Below, piece by piece: positions 41,001-50,589 of a DNA stretch of 64,000 nt (the first letter of the stretch is position 1; each line of letters starts with the position of its first letter). A program made the translations under genes and the position numbers. This stretch comes from Nemertoderma westbladi (lineage: Eukaryota; Xenacoelomorpha; Nemertodermatida; Nemertodermatidae): the NCBI GenBank assembly GCA_032718475.1, contig JAUCBJ010001286.1, forward strand, positions 95,255 through 159,254, read 5' to 3'. The notes beneath the pieces are model-generated. The model had not been told where the DNA came from, did no database searches, and saw only the letters and a program-made list of their open reading frames with translations.

Positions 41001-44000
41001 ATACTGAGTTGATAATTACTGAAATCCATACGGGTACCACACTGTACTTGTGGATACTGAGTTGATAATTACTGAAATCCATAAGGATACCACACTGTAC
41101 TTGTGGTTACTGAGTTGGTACTTACTGAAATCCATACGGGTACCACACTGTACTTGTGGATACTGAGTTGATAATTACTGAAATCCATACGGGTACCACA
41201 CTGTATTTGTGGTTACTGAGTTGGTACTTACTGAAATCCATACGGGTACCACACTGTACTTGTGGTTACTGAGTTGATACTTACTGAAATCCATACGGGT
41301 ACCACACTGTACTTGTGGTTACTGAGTTGATAATTACTGAAATCCATACGGGTACCACACTGTACTTGTGGTTACTGAGTTGATACTTACTGAAATCCAT
41401 ACGGGTACCACACTATACTTGTGGTTACTGAGTTGCTACTTACTGAAATCCATACGGGTACCACACTGTACTTGTGGTTACTGAGTTGATACTTACTTAT
41501 ATTAATATACCAGCGCGGAGGTGTCTTTTTTTAATCGTTGTAATATGCCTAGCAACATGCCGTGAACATGGTGATTGTTGCAGTGAATTTTTCTTAATTA
41601 GGCGTCACCAAATATTGTTTTTCCCCTACTCTATTGGTGAACTGAAAGGAACTGACCTGCGACGAATATTCTGTCTGCCAGTACACATAAACCGAAGTTA
41701 CTGCGTTGGGTTATCATTGGGGGGAGTATTTCCCAGCGGTTACTGCACGGGTTGTATCGTTCCGCCGATCTGAGTCGCGACTCACCATCGTAACCTCCTA
41801 TTATGTAAATCTTCCCTTTATAAACACAGGCTGATAACCCGGATCTGGGACTACTGCAATGGATAACGCAAACAATTAAAAACAATGAGTAAATTAAAGT
41901 TTTATTCTTCAGTTTGGCTAGGGATTACGCACAAAATCATACGACTAATTTCCAGTGCCCCCCCCCCCCCCCCAGAACTATACTCCCAAGAGGAGACTGG
42001 TGTTAATTTAGCCACAATGCGGTAGAGATGAGGTAGAGAAGCGCCTGGCTAGTCCTTTTAAAGCATTTGTGCCTAAATTTAGACTCCCCCCCCCCCCCCA
42101 TGCGGGGATCGAAACCACGACCTCCGAAGAGTTGAGTATTCAAGGTAACCGATTGTTTTTATACCAAACACAGATGGGGGGGGGGGGGGGGGGGGGGGGG
42201 TCGCAGGGCGCTGGGAAAATATAAGAAAATAACATTGGATTGCCCTATAAAATATAACTGTAACCTAGATGCTATTAACCGCTTATTGTTTTCGTTAGAA
42301 TAACGTACCACTGTAACCTGCTCCTATCCCTAGAGTGGTAATTTAACATTTAGACGAAATATTAATTCGCCGAGTTTTGAAATTAGGAAAGTCAATTATA
42401 AGAATTTAATATTATAAAAATATATGTAATATATACTGTATGAGTATAACGTTGATTTCCAAATCGGAGTTTGTACTCTTTATGATTTAGGGTTATAGAT
42501 TATAGGTTGTTTTGGATTGAATGCGATAAATTTGTATGCGCGTGACTAAATACTTCTCAAATTCCAGATAGGGGCCTACGCGTATTGATAAAGTTATATC
42601 AGGTAACTCATGTTAGTCATATACTTATTTGGTGTAGAAGGGAGTCAGAAAGTGGTGTGTAACCATTTGTGATGTTTAATTACCTCATAGTTGGTAGTGC
42701 CACCCACTCATTTGTTTGCGGCGTATATTTCTCAGCAGTTGGCAAACATTCGTGTCCGTTAAAACCACCAAACATATATATACAGCCATCAAATGCCACA
42801 GCGCAGGAATCGCTCCTAAAAAATAAACGAGACACGCCTAAATACTTAATATTTACGTATATAATAATGTAAAGAGACTTTTATAATATCGATCAAACTT
42901 GACATCGCAACGTTGGTACACGTACTTATGTTGTGTCCACCACCCACCTAGTATAAATCATACGCTGCACTTGTGTTGTGTCCACAACTCACCTAGTATA
43001 AATCATACGCTGTACTTGTGTTGAGTCCACCCCACCACCCACCTAGTTTAAATAATACGCTGTACTTGTGTTGTGTGCATCACCCACCTAGTATAAATCA
43101 TACGCTGCACTTGTGTTGTGTCCACCACCCATCCACCTAGTATAAATCATACGCTGTACTTGTGTTGAGTCCACCCCACCACCCACCTAGTTTAAATAAT
43201 ACGCTGTACTTGTGTTGTGTGCATCACCCACCTAGTATAAATCATACGCTGTACTTGTGTTGAGTCCACCCCACCACCCACCTAGTTTAAATAATACGCT
43301 GTACTTGTGTTGTGTGCATCACCCACCTAGTATAAATCATACGCTGCACTTGTGTTGTGTCCACCACCCACCCACCTAGTATAAATCATACGCTGCACTT
43401 GTGTTGTGTCCACAACCCACCTAGTATAAATAATACGCTGTACTTGTGTTGTGTGCATCACCCACCTAGTATAAATCATACGCTGCTCTTGTGTTGTGTC
43501 CACCACACACCTAGTACAAATCATACGCTGTACTTGTGTTGTGTCCACCAACAACCACCTAGTTTAAATGATACGCTGCACTTGTGTTGTGTGCATCACC
43601 CACCTAGTATAAATCATACGCTGCACTTGTGTTGTGTCCACCACCCACCCACCTAGTATAAATCATACGCTGCACTTGTGTTGTGTCCACAACCCACCTA
43701 GTATAAATCATACGCTGCACTTGTGTTGTGTCCACCACCCACCCACCTAGTATAAATCATACGCTGCACTTGTGTTGTGTCCACAACCCACCTAGTATAA
43801 ATCATACGCTGCACTTGTGTTGTGTCCACCACCCACCCACCTAGTATAAATCATACGCTGCACTTGTGTTGTGTCCACCACCCACCCACCTAGTATAAAT
43901 CATACGCTGCACTTGTGTTGTGTCCACAACCCACCTAGTATAAATAATACGCTGTACTTGTGTTGTGTGCATCACCCACCTAGTATAAATCATACGCTGC

Positions 44001-47000
44001 TATGGTGTTGTGTCCACCACACACCTAGTACAAATCATACGCTGTACTTGTGTTGTGTCCACCAACAACCACCTAGTTTAAATGATACGCTGCACTTGTG
44101 TTGTGTGCATCACCCACCTAGTATAAATCATACGCTGCACTTGTGTTGTGTCCACCACCCCCACTTAGTATAAATCAAACGCAGTACTTGTGTTGTGTCC
44201 ACCCCACCACCCACATAGTATAAATCATACGCTGTACTTGTTGTTGTGTCCATCACCCACCTAGTATAAATCATGCGCTGCACTTGTGTTGTGTCCACCA
44301 CCCACCTAGTATAAATCATACGCTGCACTTGTGTTGTGTCCACCACTCATCCACCTAGTATAAATCATACGCTGCACTTGTGTTGTGTCCACCACCCACC
44401 ACATCGTATAAATCATACGCTGCACTTATGTTGTGTCCACCACCCACCCACCTAGTATAAATCATACGCTGCACTTGTGTTGTGTCCACCACCCATCCAC
44501 CTAGTATAAATCATACGATGCACTTGTGTTGTGTCCACCACCCACCCACCTAGTATAAATAATACGCTGCGCTTGTGTTGTGTCCACCACCCACCCACAT
44601 AGTATAAATCATACGCTGCACTTGTGTTGTGTCCACCACCCACCCACCTAGTATAAATCATACGCTGCACTTGTGTTGTGTCCACCACCCACCCACCTAT
44701 TATATATATTACGCTGCACTTGTGTTGTGTCCACCACCCACCCACCTAGTATAAATATTACGCTGCACTTGTGTTATGTCCACCACCCACCCACCTAGTA
44801 TAAATCATACGCTGCACTTGTGTTGTGTCCACCACCCACCCACCTAGTATAAATCATACGCTGGACTTGTGTTGTGTCCACCACCAACCCACCTAGTATA
44901 AATAATACGCTGCACTTGTGTTGTGTCCACCACCCATCCACCTAGTATAAATCATACGCTGTACTTGTGTTGTGTCCAGTCCACCCCACCACCCACCTAG
45001 TATAAATCATACGCTGCACTTGTGTTGCGTCCACCCCACCACTCACCTAGTATAAATCATACGCTGCACTTGTGTTGTGTCCACCACCAACCCACCTAGT
45101 ATAAATCATACGCTGCACTTGTGTTGTGTCCACCACCAACCCACCTAGTATAAATAATACGCTGGACTTGTGTTGTGTCCACCACCAACCCACCTAGTAT
45201 AAATAATACGCTGCACTTGTGTTGTGTCCACCACCCATCCACCTAGTATAAATCATACGCTGTACTTGTGTTGTGTCCAGTCCACCCCACCACCCACCTA
45301 GTATAAATCATACGCTGCACTTGTGTTGCGTCCACCCCACCACTCACCTAGTATAAATCATACGCTGCACTTGTGTTGTGTCCACCACCAACCCACCTAG
45401 TATAAATCATACGCTGCACTTATGTTGTGTCCACCACCAACCCACCTAGTATAAATAATACGCTGCACTTGTGTTGTGTCCACCACCCATCCACCTAGTA
45501 TAAATCATACGCTGCACTTGTGTTGTGTCCACCACCAACCCACCTAGTATAAATAATACGCTGCACTTGTGTTGTGTCCACCACCCATCCACCTAGTATA
45601 AATCATACGCTGGACTTGTGTTGTGTCCACCACCAACCCACCTAGTATAAATAATACGCTGCACTTGTGTTGTGTCCACCACCCATCCACCTAGTATAAA
45701 TCATACGCTGTACTTGTGTTGTGTCCAGTCCACCCCACCACCCACCTAGTATAAATCATACGCTGCACTTGTGTTGTGTCCACCACCAACCCACCTAGTA
45801 TAAATCATACGCTGCACTTGTGTTGTGTCCACCACCAACCCACCTAGTATAAATCATACGCTGTACTTGTGTTGTGTCCACCACCAACCCACCTAGTATA
45901 AATCATACGCTGCACTTGTGTTGTGTCCACCACCAACCCACCTAGTATAAATCATACGCTGCACTTGTGTTGTGTCCAGTCCACCCCACCACCCACCTAG
46001 TATAAATCATACGCTGCACTTGTGTTGTGTCCACCACCAACCCACCTAGTATAAATCATACGCTGCACTTGTGTTGTGTCCACCACCCACCCACCTAGTA
46101 TAAATCATACGCTGCACTTGTGTTGTGTCCACCACCAACCCACCTAGTATAAATCATACGCTGCACTTGTGTTGTGTCCACCACCCACCCACCTAGTATA
46201 AATCATACGCTGCACTTGTGTTGTGTCCACCACCCACCCACCTAGTATAAATCATACGCTGCACTTGTGTTGTGTCCACCACCCACCCACCTAGTATAAA
46301 TCATACGCTGCACTTGTGTTGTGTCCACCACCAACCCACCTAGTATAAATCATACGCTGTACTTGTGTTGTGTCCACCACCAACCCACCTAGTATAAATC
46401 ATACGCTGCACTTGTGTTGTGTCCACCACCAACCCACCTAGTATAAATCATACGCTGCACTTGTGTTGTGTCCAGTCCACCCCACCACCCACATAGTATA
46501 AATCATACGCTGGACTTGTGTTGTGTCCACCACCAACCCACCTAGTATAAATAATACGCTGCACTGGTGTTGTGTCCACCACCCATCCACCTAGTATAAA
46601 TCATACGCTGTACTTGTGTTGTGTCCAGTCCACCCCACCACCCACCTAGTATAAATCATACGCTGCACTTGTGTTGTGTCCACCACCAACCCACCTAGTA
46701 TAAATCATACGCTGCACTTGTGTTGTGTCCACCACCAACCCACCTAGTATAAATCATACGCTGCACTTGTGTTGTGTCCACCACCAACCCACCTAGTATA
46801 AATCATACGCTGCACTTGTGTTGTGTCCACCACCAACCCACCTAGTATAAATCATACGCTGCACTTGTGTTGTGTCCACCACCAACCCACCTAGTATAAA
46901 TCATACGCTGCACTTGTGTTGTGTCCACCACCAACCCACCTAGTATAAATAATACGCTGCACTTGTGTTGTGTCCACCACCCATCCACCTAGTATAAATC

Positions 47001-49001
47001 ATACGCTGGACTTGTGTTGTGTCCACCACCCACCCACCTAGTATAAATCATACGCTGGACTTGTGTTGTGTCCACCACCAACCCACCTAGTATAAATAAT
47101 ACGCTGCACTTGTGTTGTGTCCACCACCCATCCACCTAGTATAAATCATACGCTGTACTTGTGTTGTGTCCAGTCCACCCCACCACCCACCTAGTATAAA
47201 TCATACGCTGCACTTGTGTTGTGTCCACCACCAACCCACCTAGTATAAATCATACGCTGCACTTGTGTCCACCACCAACCCACCTAGTATAAATAATACG
47301 CTGCACTTGTGTTGTGTCCACCACCCACCCACCTAGTATAAATTATACGCTGCACTTGTGTTGTGTCCACCACCCATCCACCTAGTATAAATCATACGCT
47401 GTACTTGTGTTGTGTCCAGTCCACCCCACCACCCACCTAGTATAAATCATACGCTGCACTTGTGTTGCGTCCACCCCACCACTCACCTAGTATAAATCAT
47501 ACGCTGCACTTGTGTTGTGTCCACCACCAACCCACCTAGTATAAATCATACGCTGCACTTGTGTTGTGTCCACCACCCACCCACCTAGTATAAATCATAC
47601 GCTGCACTTGTGTCCACAAGTTGGTGTTAATGTTATATTTTTCCACGTTGTCGTGTCGATGTCTCCCATCGAAACCTCCCAGAGAGTAGATAAAGTTACC
47701 CAATAAAGCGACGCTAACGTAACATCGTCTAAAGTGCATTGGCGCCTTGTTGGTCCATTGTTGTGTCGTTGTATTAAACATCTTAGCTGCGAAACATAAT
47801 ACAGAAGAGTTTATGAGGATTTATAGTTATTACATCAACGTAACAGTAAAAAAACTTGTCTTTAGTGGATTAAAAAAATATATTTAATTTAATACATTAA
47901 AGGAAATGACCAGGTTACAATTGTGGTGTTTTCAAACCAAAACAATAAACGAAAATTTATTTCATATGCGACCAATTTGCGCCGAAGATAACTTGTTTCT
48001 CTTCCGGAACTTTATCTTTACTATCACTGGTTTTACGACAATGTGTGTGTATCGTAATTATAAGTTGATAACTAATATTAGATTTATTGAAATTTATTAA
48101 TAAATTGGGCTGAAATTAAAACGAGAGTTCAATTTAAAATACAGGGAATTATTCAAACCCAATGTTGTTTTATTTATATGGATTTTTTTAATTTTTTTTA
48201 CAGATTGCCACTCTATTTCTCACTTTTCCCTGACTTTTTGAAAAGATTCCCTTATCCTAAAAGATACATTACATTTTTATAGAATATATTATATTAACCG
48301 GTTTATCTTATTCATAATATGTGATAATTGAATGTACCGACATACTGACTAACAGGGGGTTGTGATGTATATATTAACTGATTCTATATTTTCTTTTGTA
48401 GTTAAAGGTTGTAAGACTCTAGTGTTTACCTTAAAGTTAATATCTTATTCATGACCGTTTTATTATATTCCAAACAAAGTTAAGTAGATATCATTAGCGA
48501 GAAACTACCACAGACAAAGGAGCGATAATAATTAATTAGTGACAAAGAAGAGAATACAGAGTGCCTGTATATATAATATATATTTGGTGATATGATGAAA
48601 TGGAATCGCAAGCGAAGCGAGCCGAGAAAATTTTACACATTTTCGTTTCTGGCACATGTCCTGTAGGACCTACCGGTACTGTACTGTAGGGCCTACCGGT
48701 ACTGTCCTGTAGGGCCCACCGGTACTGTACTGTATGTATCAAAATTCCCTGACTTTTCTCTGATTTGTAAATTTTTTACAAGAATTCCATGGCATTTCAA
48801 GAAAAATGAAATTCCCTGACTATTCCAGGCGAGTGGCAACCCTTGATAACTTTACTAACTTGTGCTGAAGTATTCCCCTCTACCATCGAAACCCCCGATT
48901 ATATAAATACATTTTCCTACCACGGCAACCCCATGGTAAGCTCTTGCGTTTCCGTCTAGATTGCCTACAATCCTCCAATGGTCAGCATTTACATCGTACA
49001 C
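34814..49001 (-). CDS. KLHL10: KLHL10-like kelch protein, C-terminal five exons (5' part not in view)
   Basis: Five exons join in one frame: 49001-48860, 47786-47585, 42815-42684, 41853-41657, 35046-34814. All have AG acceptors and GT donors (GTTAGT, GTGGGT, GTAATT, GTCAGT), and phases agree at every junction. The product follows the KLHL10 kelch propeller blade by blade: AYHGVAVVGKCIYIIGGFDG, then MHFRRCYVSVALLGNFIYSL, GCIYMFGGFNGHECL, KIYIIGGYDGESRLRSAERY, ITQRSNFGLCVLADRIFVAG. It ends in NRSALKLCVV plus a short tail, as in KLHL10. KLHL10 is the substrate adaptor of a spermatid Cullin-3 ubiquitin ligase. The BTB-BACK exons and first kelch blade are not found up to the lipin gene; they lie outside, in undetected small exons, or are lost. 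Introns are large and hold satellites and a complete nested gene. Confidence 0.9.
35231..37306 (-). CDS. DCST1: DCST1-like DC-STAMP domain protein, intronless, nested in a KLHL10 intron
   Basis: The product is 691 residues from the first ATG (a GTG lies two codons upstream). Six hydrophobic segments lie at about 34-57, 73-97, 104-126, 345-370, 435-458 and 540-560. RCLVCLLIPTMCGRAGR after the second segment and the central DC-STAMP region match DCST1/2 (Drosophila sneaky, nematode SPE-42/49). The C-terminus has a RING-like Cys cluster: CLVC, then KCPNKSC, YCGQC and CYAC. These are multipass sperm membrane proteins needed for gamete interaction or fusion; human DCST1 has also been described as an E3 ligase. 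DCST1 and DCST2 are hard to separate here; the RING-like end and N-terminal layout lean to DCST1. The gene is on the same strand as KLHL10 and ends 184 bp before its last exon. Confidence 0.88.
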   Translation of the reverse strand: MKVRLLIERFQLWLRIWIPPIYTTIFEEQPSFIYYIVRLIFGAAIGYIIGVSFYNLYMLNLSFSQYYRDVIFYSLVVPITVGVGLSSYCRCLVCLLIPTMCGRAGRTVLATVILGLVIEYPIVNMGNNFQSIAFSIACSTEMGFRHSIAIFNFINAPFFLSMANITMKSKNMAEKTEGLKEDFFPIINEFERGFDDSHDEDGDYKDKEAMIDSYEEKLEVSCDKIFRMAKKKCKKELARVHKKCMAAIGWPEWAASLLCAIIKAPWCGFMYWIEFICPEESYIPPDISDIYVKTRDSIREIDTQLQVNILYKLTTNPENLYIRLSADFAMELEYYFRQVKAWFVLVVDVLVLVMSLVFMTIFYSAYTYEKNYMEDISYDNHFITNYFERIDRRRLERGSRYLFPLRKLEKKILTEPYSLKLNAKEKTSFMIQVVQLVLRVIIVTVIVIMDKLIFNAMDLVYSHTRTGTEAIGRHVFQYKVMGEGFLAETFRELLGALKDPTQIYTIDIQESNDKCMVKPAQTATHILVEIYILLTTLAVLQYLERYFMRSRSRICAFFYRKREKQRILWLYNTTLKKRVTYIRFAIKRLVRNAKKRKLEHDNTFMMALSSELPFLRPCTKLIGSSWDKCLVCGDSSNKKSKYFKCPNKSCSFGYCGQCWDELNEECYACKPIEELELLSEAATDEMPDSDG
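37399..37784. mobile_element. MITE-like inverted repeat with AAAAGTTATA subrepeats
   Basis: ATATAAAGCACCATTTTCGT then TAGCAAAAGTTATACAAAAA on the left is mirrored on the right by TTTTTATACAAC... and CGAAAATGGTGCTTAATATAT. The subterminal parts hold AAAAGTTATATA units in opposite orientations. No ORF. It lies in the KLHL10 last intron, just upstream of DCST1, so it might carry promoter sequence. Confidence 0.7.
37785..38967. other. AT-rich intronic/intergenic stretch with a G19 run
   Basis: No supported gene. The promoter of DCST1 may lie just to the left of this stretch (upstream of 37306). A run of 19 G is at 38943-38961, immediately before the MITE. Confidence 0.5.
38968..39180 (+). mobile_element. 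MITE with GGGTGARTACAAAACAAA termini, best-preserved copy
   Basis: The left end GGGTGAGTGTACAAAACAAA and the right end TGTTTGTTTTGTATTCACCC form a terminal inverted repeat with few mismatches. The 213-bp interior holds the dispersed core AAAGGAACAGGGTACAGAG...CCAAAACAATAAACGA. No ORF, so it depends on a transposase elsewhere. Used here as the reference copy for the others. Confidence 0.75.
39318..39490 (+). pseudogene. Fragment resembling a tyrosine recombinase (Crypton/DIRS-type)
   Basis: One frame reads GIATPDGTVKKAIVWSG, a stop, then MRSEELHKLKRGDIKKTDCG and FVIVFSRSKQ. A G-x-R-x-x-E-L-x-x-L-x-x-x-D-I pattern is typical of the first catalytic Arg region of tyrosine recombinases. It is short, stop-interrupted and partly out of frame further upstream, so the call is tentative. 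Confidence 0.35.
39488..41500. repeat. 53-bp satellite in the last intron of the KLHL10-like gene
   Basis: About 38 tandem units of a 53-bp sequence containing GAAATCCATACGGGTACCAC and CTTGTGGTTACTGAGTTG. Larger blocks are repeated in order, for example variants with GGCACATGCTG near 39.7 and 39.85 kb and with GATAATTACTG near 40.6-41.2 kb, so amplification also occurred in multi-unit blocks. On the gene's sense strand most units contain TTTCAGTAAGTATCAAC. Confidence 0.95.
41657..41853 (-). CDS. KLHL10: KLHL10-like exon (197 bp)
   Basis: Acceptor CCATTGCAG, codons SPRSGLSACVYKGK to RIFVA; donor GCAG|GTCAGT. It encodes a complete blade with IIGGYDGESRLRSAERY. Confidence 0.9.
41854..42683. other. 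KLHL10-like intron with C- and G-homopolymers
   Basis: An 830-bp intron with C16 (41958-41973), C14 (42086-42099) and G25 (42176-42200) runs and a partial inverted copy of the dispersed CAATAAACGA core (42281-42330). Otherwise AT-rich. Confidence 0.75.
42281..42330 (-). repeat. Copy of the dispersed CAATAAACGA repeat, inverted
   Basis: In reverse it reads GGAGCAGGTTACAG, GTTATTCTAACG, AAAACAATAAGCGG, close to the copy in the element near 60.3 kb. Confidence 0.6.
42684..42815 (-). CDS. KLHL10: KLHL10-like exon (132 bp)
   Basis: Acceptor ATTTTTTAG, codons SDSCAVAFDGCIYMFGG to NEWVALPTM; donor CTATGAG|GTAATT. One base completes the split Arg codon of the upstream exon. Confidence 0.88.
42925..47620 (-). 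repeat. Splice-donor satellite: about 100 copies of an exon end plus its 5' splice site
   Basis: Units are mostly 45-49 bp, with a 59-bp class carrying an extra CCAGTCCACC. Read on the gene's sense strand, each unit is TGGACACAA, a 5-base CACAA insertion, GTGCAGCGTATGATTTATAC, then TAG|GTGGGTGG. The same sequence without the 5-base insertion is the last ~30 coding bases and donor of the 202-bp KLHL10 exon. The array begins in that exon and fills almost the whole 4.77-kb intron. Multi-unit blocks recur (for example the CCAGTCCACCCCACC block many times between 44.9 and 47.5 kb). Translations of the array repeat T-Q-V-Q-R-M-I-Y-T-R-W. Confidence 0.95.
47585..47786 (-). CDS. KLHL10: KLHL10-like exon (202 bp) whose end seeds a satellite
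   Basis: Acceptor TTTCGCAG, codons from KMFNTTTQQW to NLWTQVQRMIYT; donor TATACTAG|GTGGGT. The final ~30 exonic bases and the donor are the unit of the adjoining satellite. The residues W-T-Q-V-Q-R-M-I-Y-T-R-S-D keep the exact kelch spacing of KLHL10 (conserved W, M, R and SD), so this end is real coding sequence and not exonised repeat. Confidence 0.85.
47899..47955 (+). repeat. Partial copy of the dispersed CAATAAACGA repeat
   Basis: AAAGGAAATGACCAGGTTAC, then GTGGTGTTTTCAAACCAAAA and CAATAAACGA. It lies in the intron between the 142-bp and 202-bp KLHL10-like exons. Confidence 0.6.
48657..48735. repeat. Three-unit tandem repeat of about 26 bp
   Basis: GTCCTGTAGGRCCTACCGGT then ACTGTA recurs three times. 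The 68-codon reverse open frame here is a repeat effect. Confidence 0.75.
48860..49001 (-). CDS. KLHL10: KLHL10-like exon (142 bp)
   Basis: Acceptor TTTGTTTCTAG, then codons from VYDVNADHW to GEYFST; donor CACAA|GTTAGT. Starts in phase 0 and ends after one base of a codon, completed by the next exon. Confidence 0.88.
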
Positions 49002-49710
49002 CTAGAAACAAACAAACAAAGGAGGCACGCACTATAAAAACAACGGATGGTAAAGGACCAATATATGTAAGACAACAATCATCCTGAAATTAGTAAAGAA
49101 TGACCTAAAGTCGGCAAGTCGTTGTTAAATAAAATTTAATAAACTAATGAGTTACAGTCATTCCCTTATTACTACGGTTGTTAAAAATATAACCATAACA
49201 TTTTGGTATGTAACCTCACATCTTGGTGTCTCTGGACCCTAAAATTGGGTGGAAATTATTTTTTGTGCAAGTAAACATCGTCAGTGTTGTTTAAACAGCC
49301 AATATTTATAAAATTGGCCCCAAAATGGCTTTGTAATGGGCAAATGTGAATTTTGCCCCAAAGGCTATTTATCCACCAATATTTGTTGGAATATATCGAA
49401 ATTTAGAATATAAGTTCAAAAGACCCTTGCATCAAGGGTCCTAAGGCCTTCAAGGCCTTGTAACTAAATTGCGAAACAAAATTAAAATTAAAGTAGAAAC
49501 GAATTGCGACGACTATGGAGAATCGGGAAGCCTGGAAGGATCTCATTTCCACTGTCCAAGTTCACTCGACAGTAGTAGAGTGTAACCATATAAATATTAA
49601 GATTCATTTCTAAGATTCTAATAAAATTAATTTCTTTGTTTCCTCTGGAGAGTATAGTTCTGGGGGGGGGGGGGGGCACTAGAAAGAAGTTATCACACTT
49701 TGTCCGTAAT
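49002..49710. other. Noncoding stretch upstream of the first visible KLHL10-like exon
   Basis: No exon recognised. Small hairpins GACCCTTGCATCAAGGGTC and AAGGCCTTCAAGGCCTT lie at about 49.43 kb, and a G15 run at 49662-49676. Confidence 0.5.
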
Positions 49711-49990
49711 CCGTGGCCTAACGGCAGAAGAAAATTGAATTTACTTCTTTTGCACAAGTTTCTGTGTACAGGTTAAATTTGCCTGCAGAAACAGTTCCCA
49801 GCAAACCGCGTAATACTTTGATATATTTAAGCATAATTTAAAATGAATTATCATTTTAATATTATGTAAGTAAATAATTCGAGTATTTACAACAATTGTG
49901 AAAATATCAATAAATAATCTGTAATTGTGAATCAACTTTAACAGCGTGAAACACTAATTTGTGGTATAAATAGTAAATGTATAACACAAT
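49711..49990 (+). repeat. Direct repeat, left copy, flanking a LINE
   Basis: Starts CCGTGGCCTAACGGC and ends near TTTGTGGTATAAATA. A second copy about 2.8 kb downstream is closely similar, apart from a ~60-bp insertion or deletion. Confidence 0.8.
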
Positions 49991-50589
49991 TAATTATATT
50001 AAATTGCCTCGATTTGTTATTATCGCCACCGTGATTACGATGGCCTAATTATTCCAAAATTGAATATGTTCATAATGTTTTCTAAAAATATTGCTTTCTT
50101 GCGTCATTGTATAATTTACTCATTTAATTACTATGTACTGTTATATTTATTAACAACCCCCGTTGATATTTCTGATTATCAATATGATTCAATCAATACG
50201 AGTTATTGATTGAATAATTAATAAAATGACCTACTGTACATGTAGGTCATGGAACAACAAATTTTTATTATTATTTTATTTTATTCAATTCGGACTTGCC
50301 GACAATAAAAGATAAGATAAAATAAAGTACTGGGAGATGCCCTGCACAAATAAACATATGATATATAGCCAGCTATGCGTGTAGTTATAAAGGAAATTAG
50401 GTTGCACAAATGGTAATACTGCGAAATCAAAACAGTGAGTCAAAATACAGGCCACAGGGGGGCGAGACACAATGAAGTAAAATTAATAGTATATACAAGT
50501 TAAAAAAAAAAGGATAAAATCAGTGAAGTTAAAAATGCCAGCAATCGATCGCAAACGACAGACGACGCAAACGGTGCACAAACCATCTC

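Noticed and set aside
43327-44745. Open frames of 70-100 codons on both strands in the 45-59 bp satellite
   Set aside because: Repeat artefacts. The similarity of one reading to the KLHL10 exon end is explained by descent from the exon junction, not by a separate gene.
39488-47584. CRISPR-like appearance of regularly repeated units
   Set aside because: Units are head-to-tail without unique spacers, in an animal genome inside introns.
49711-49730. tRNA gene suggested by TGGCCTAACGG
   Set aside because: Resembles an A box, but no B box or cloverleaf follows.
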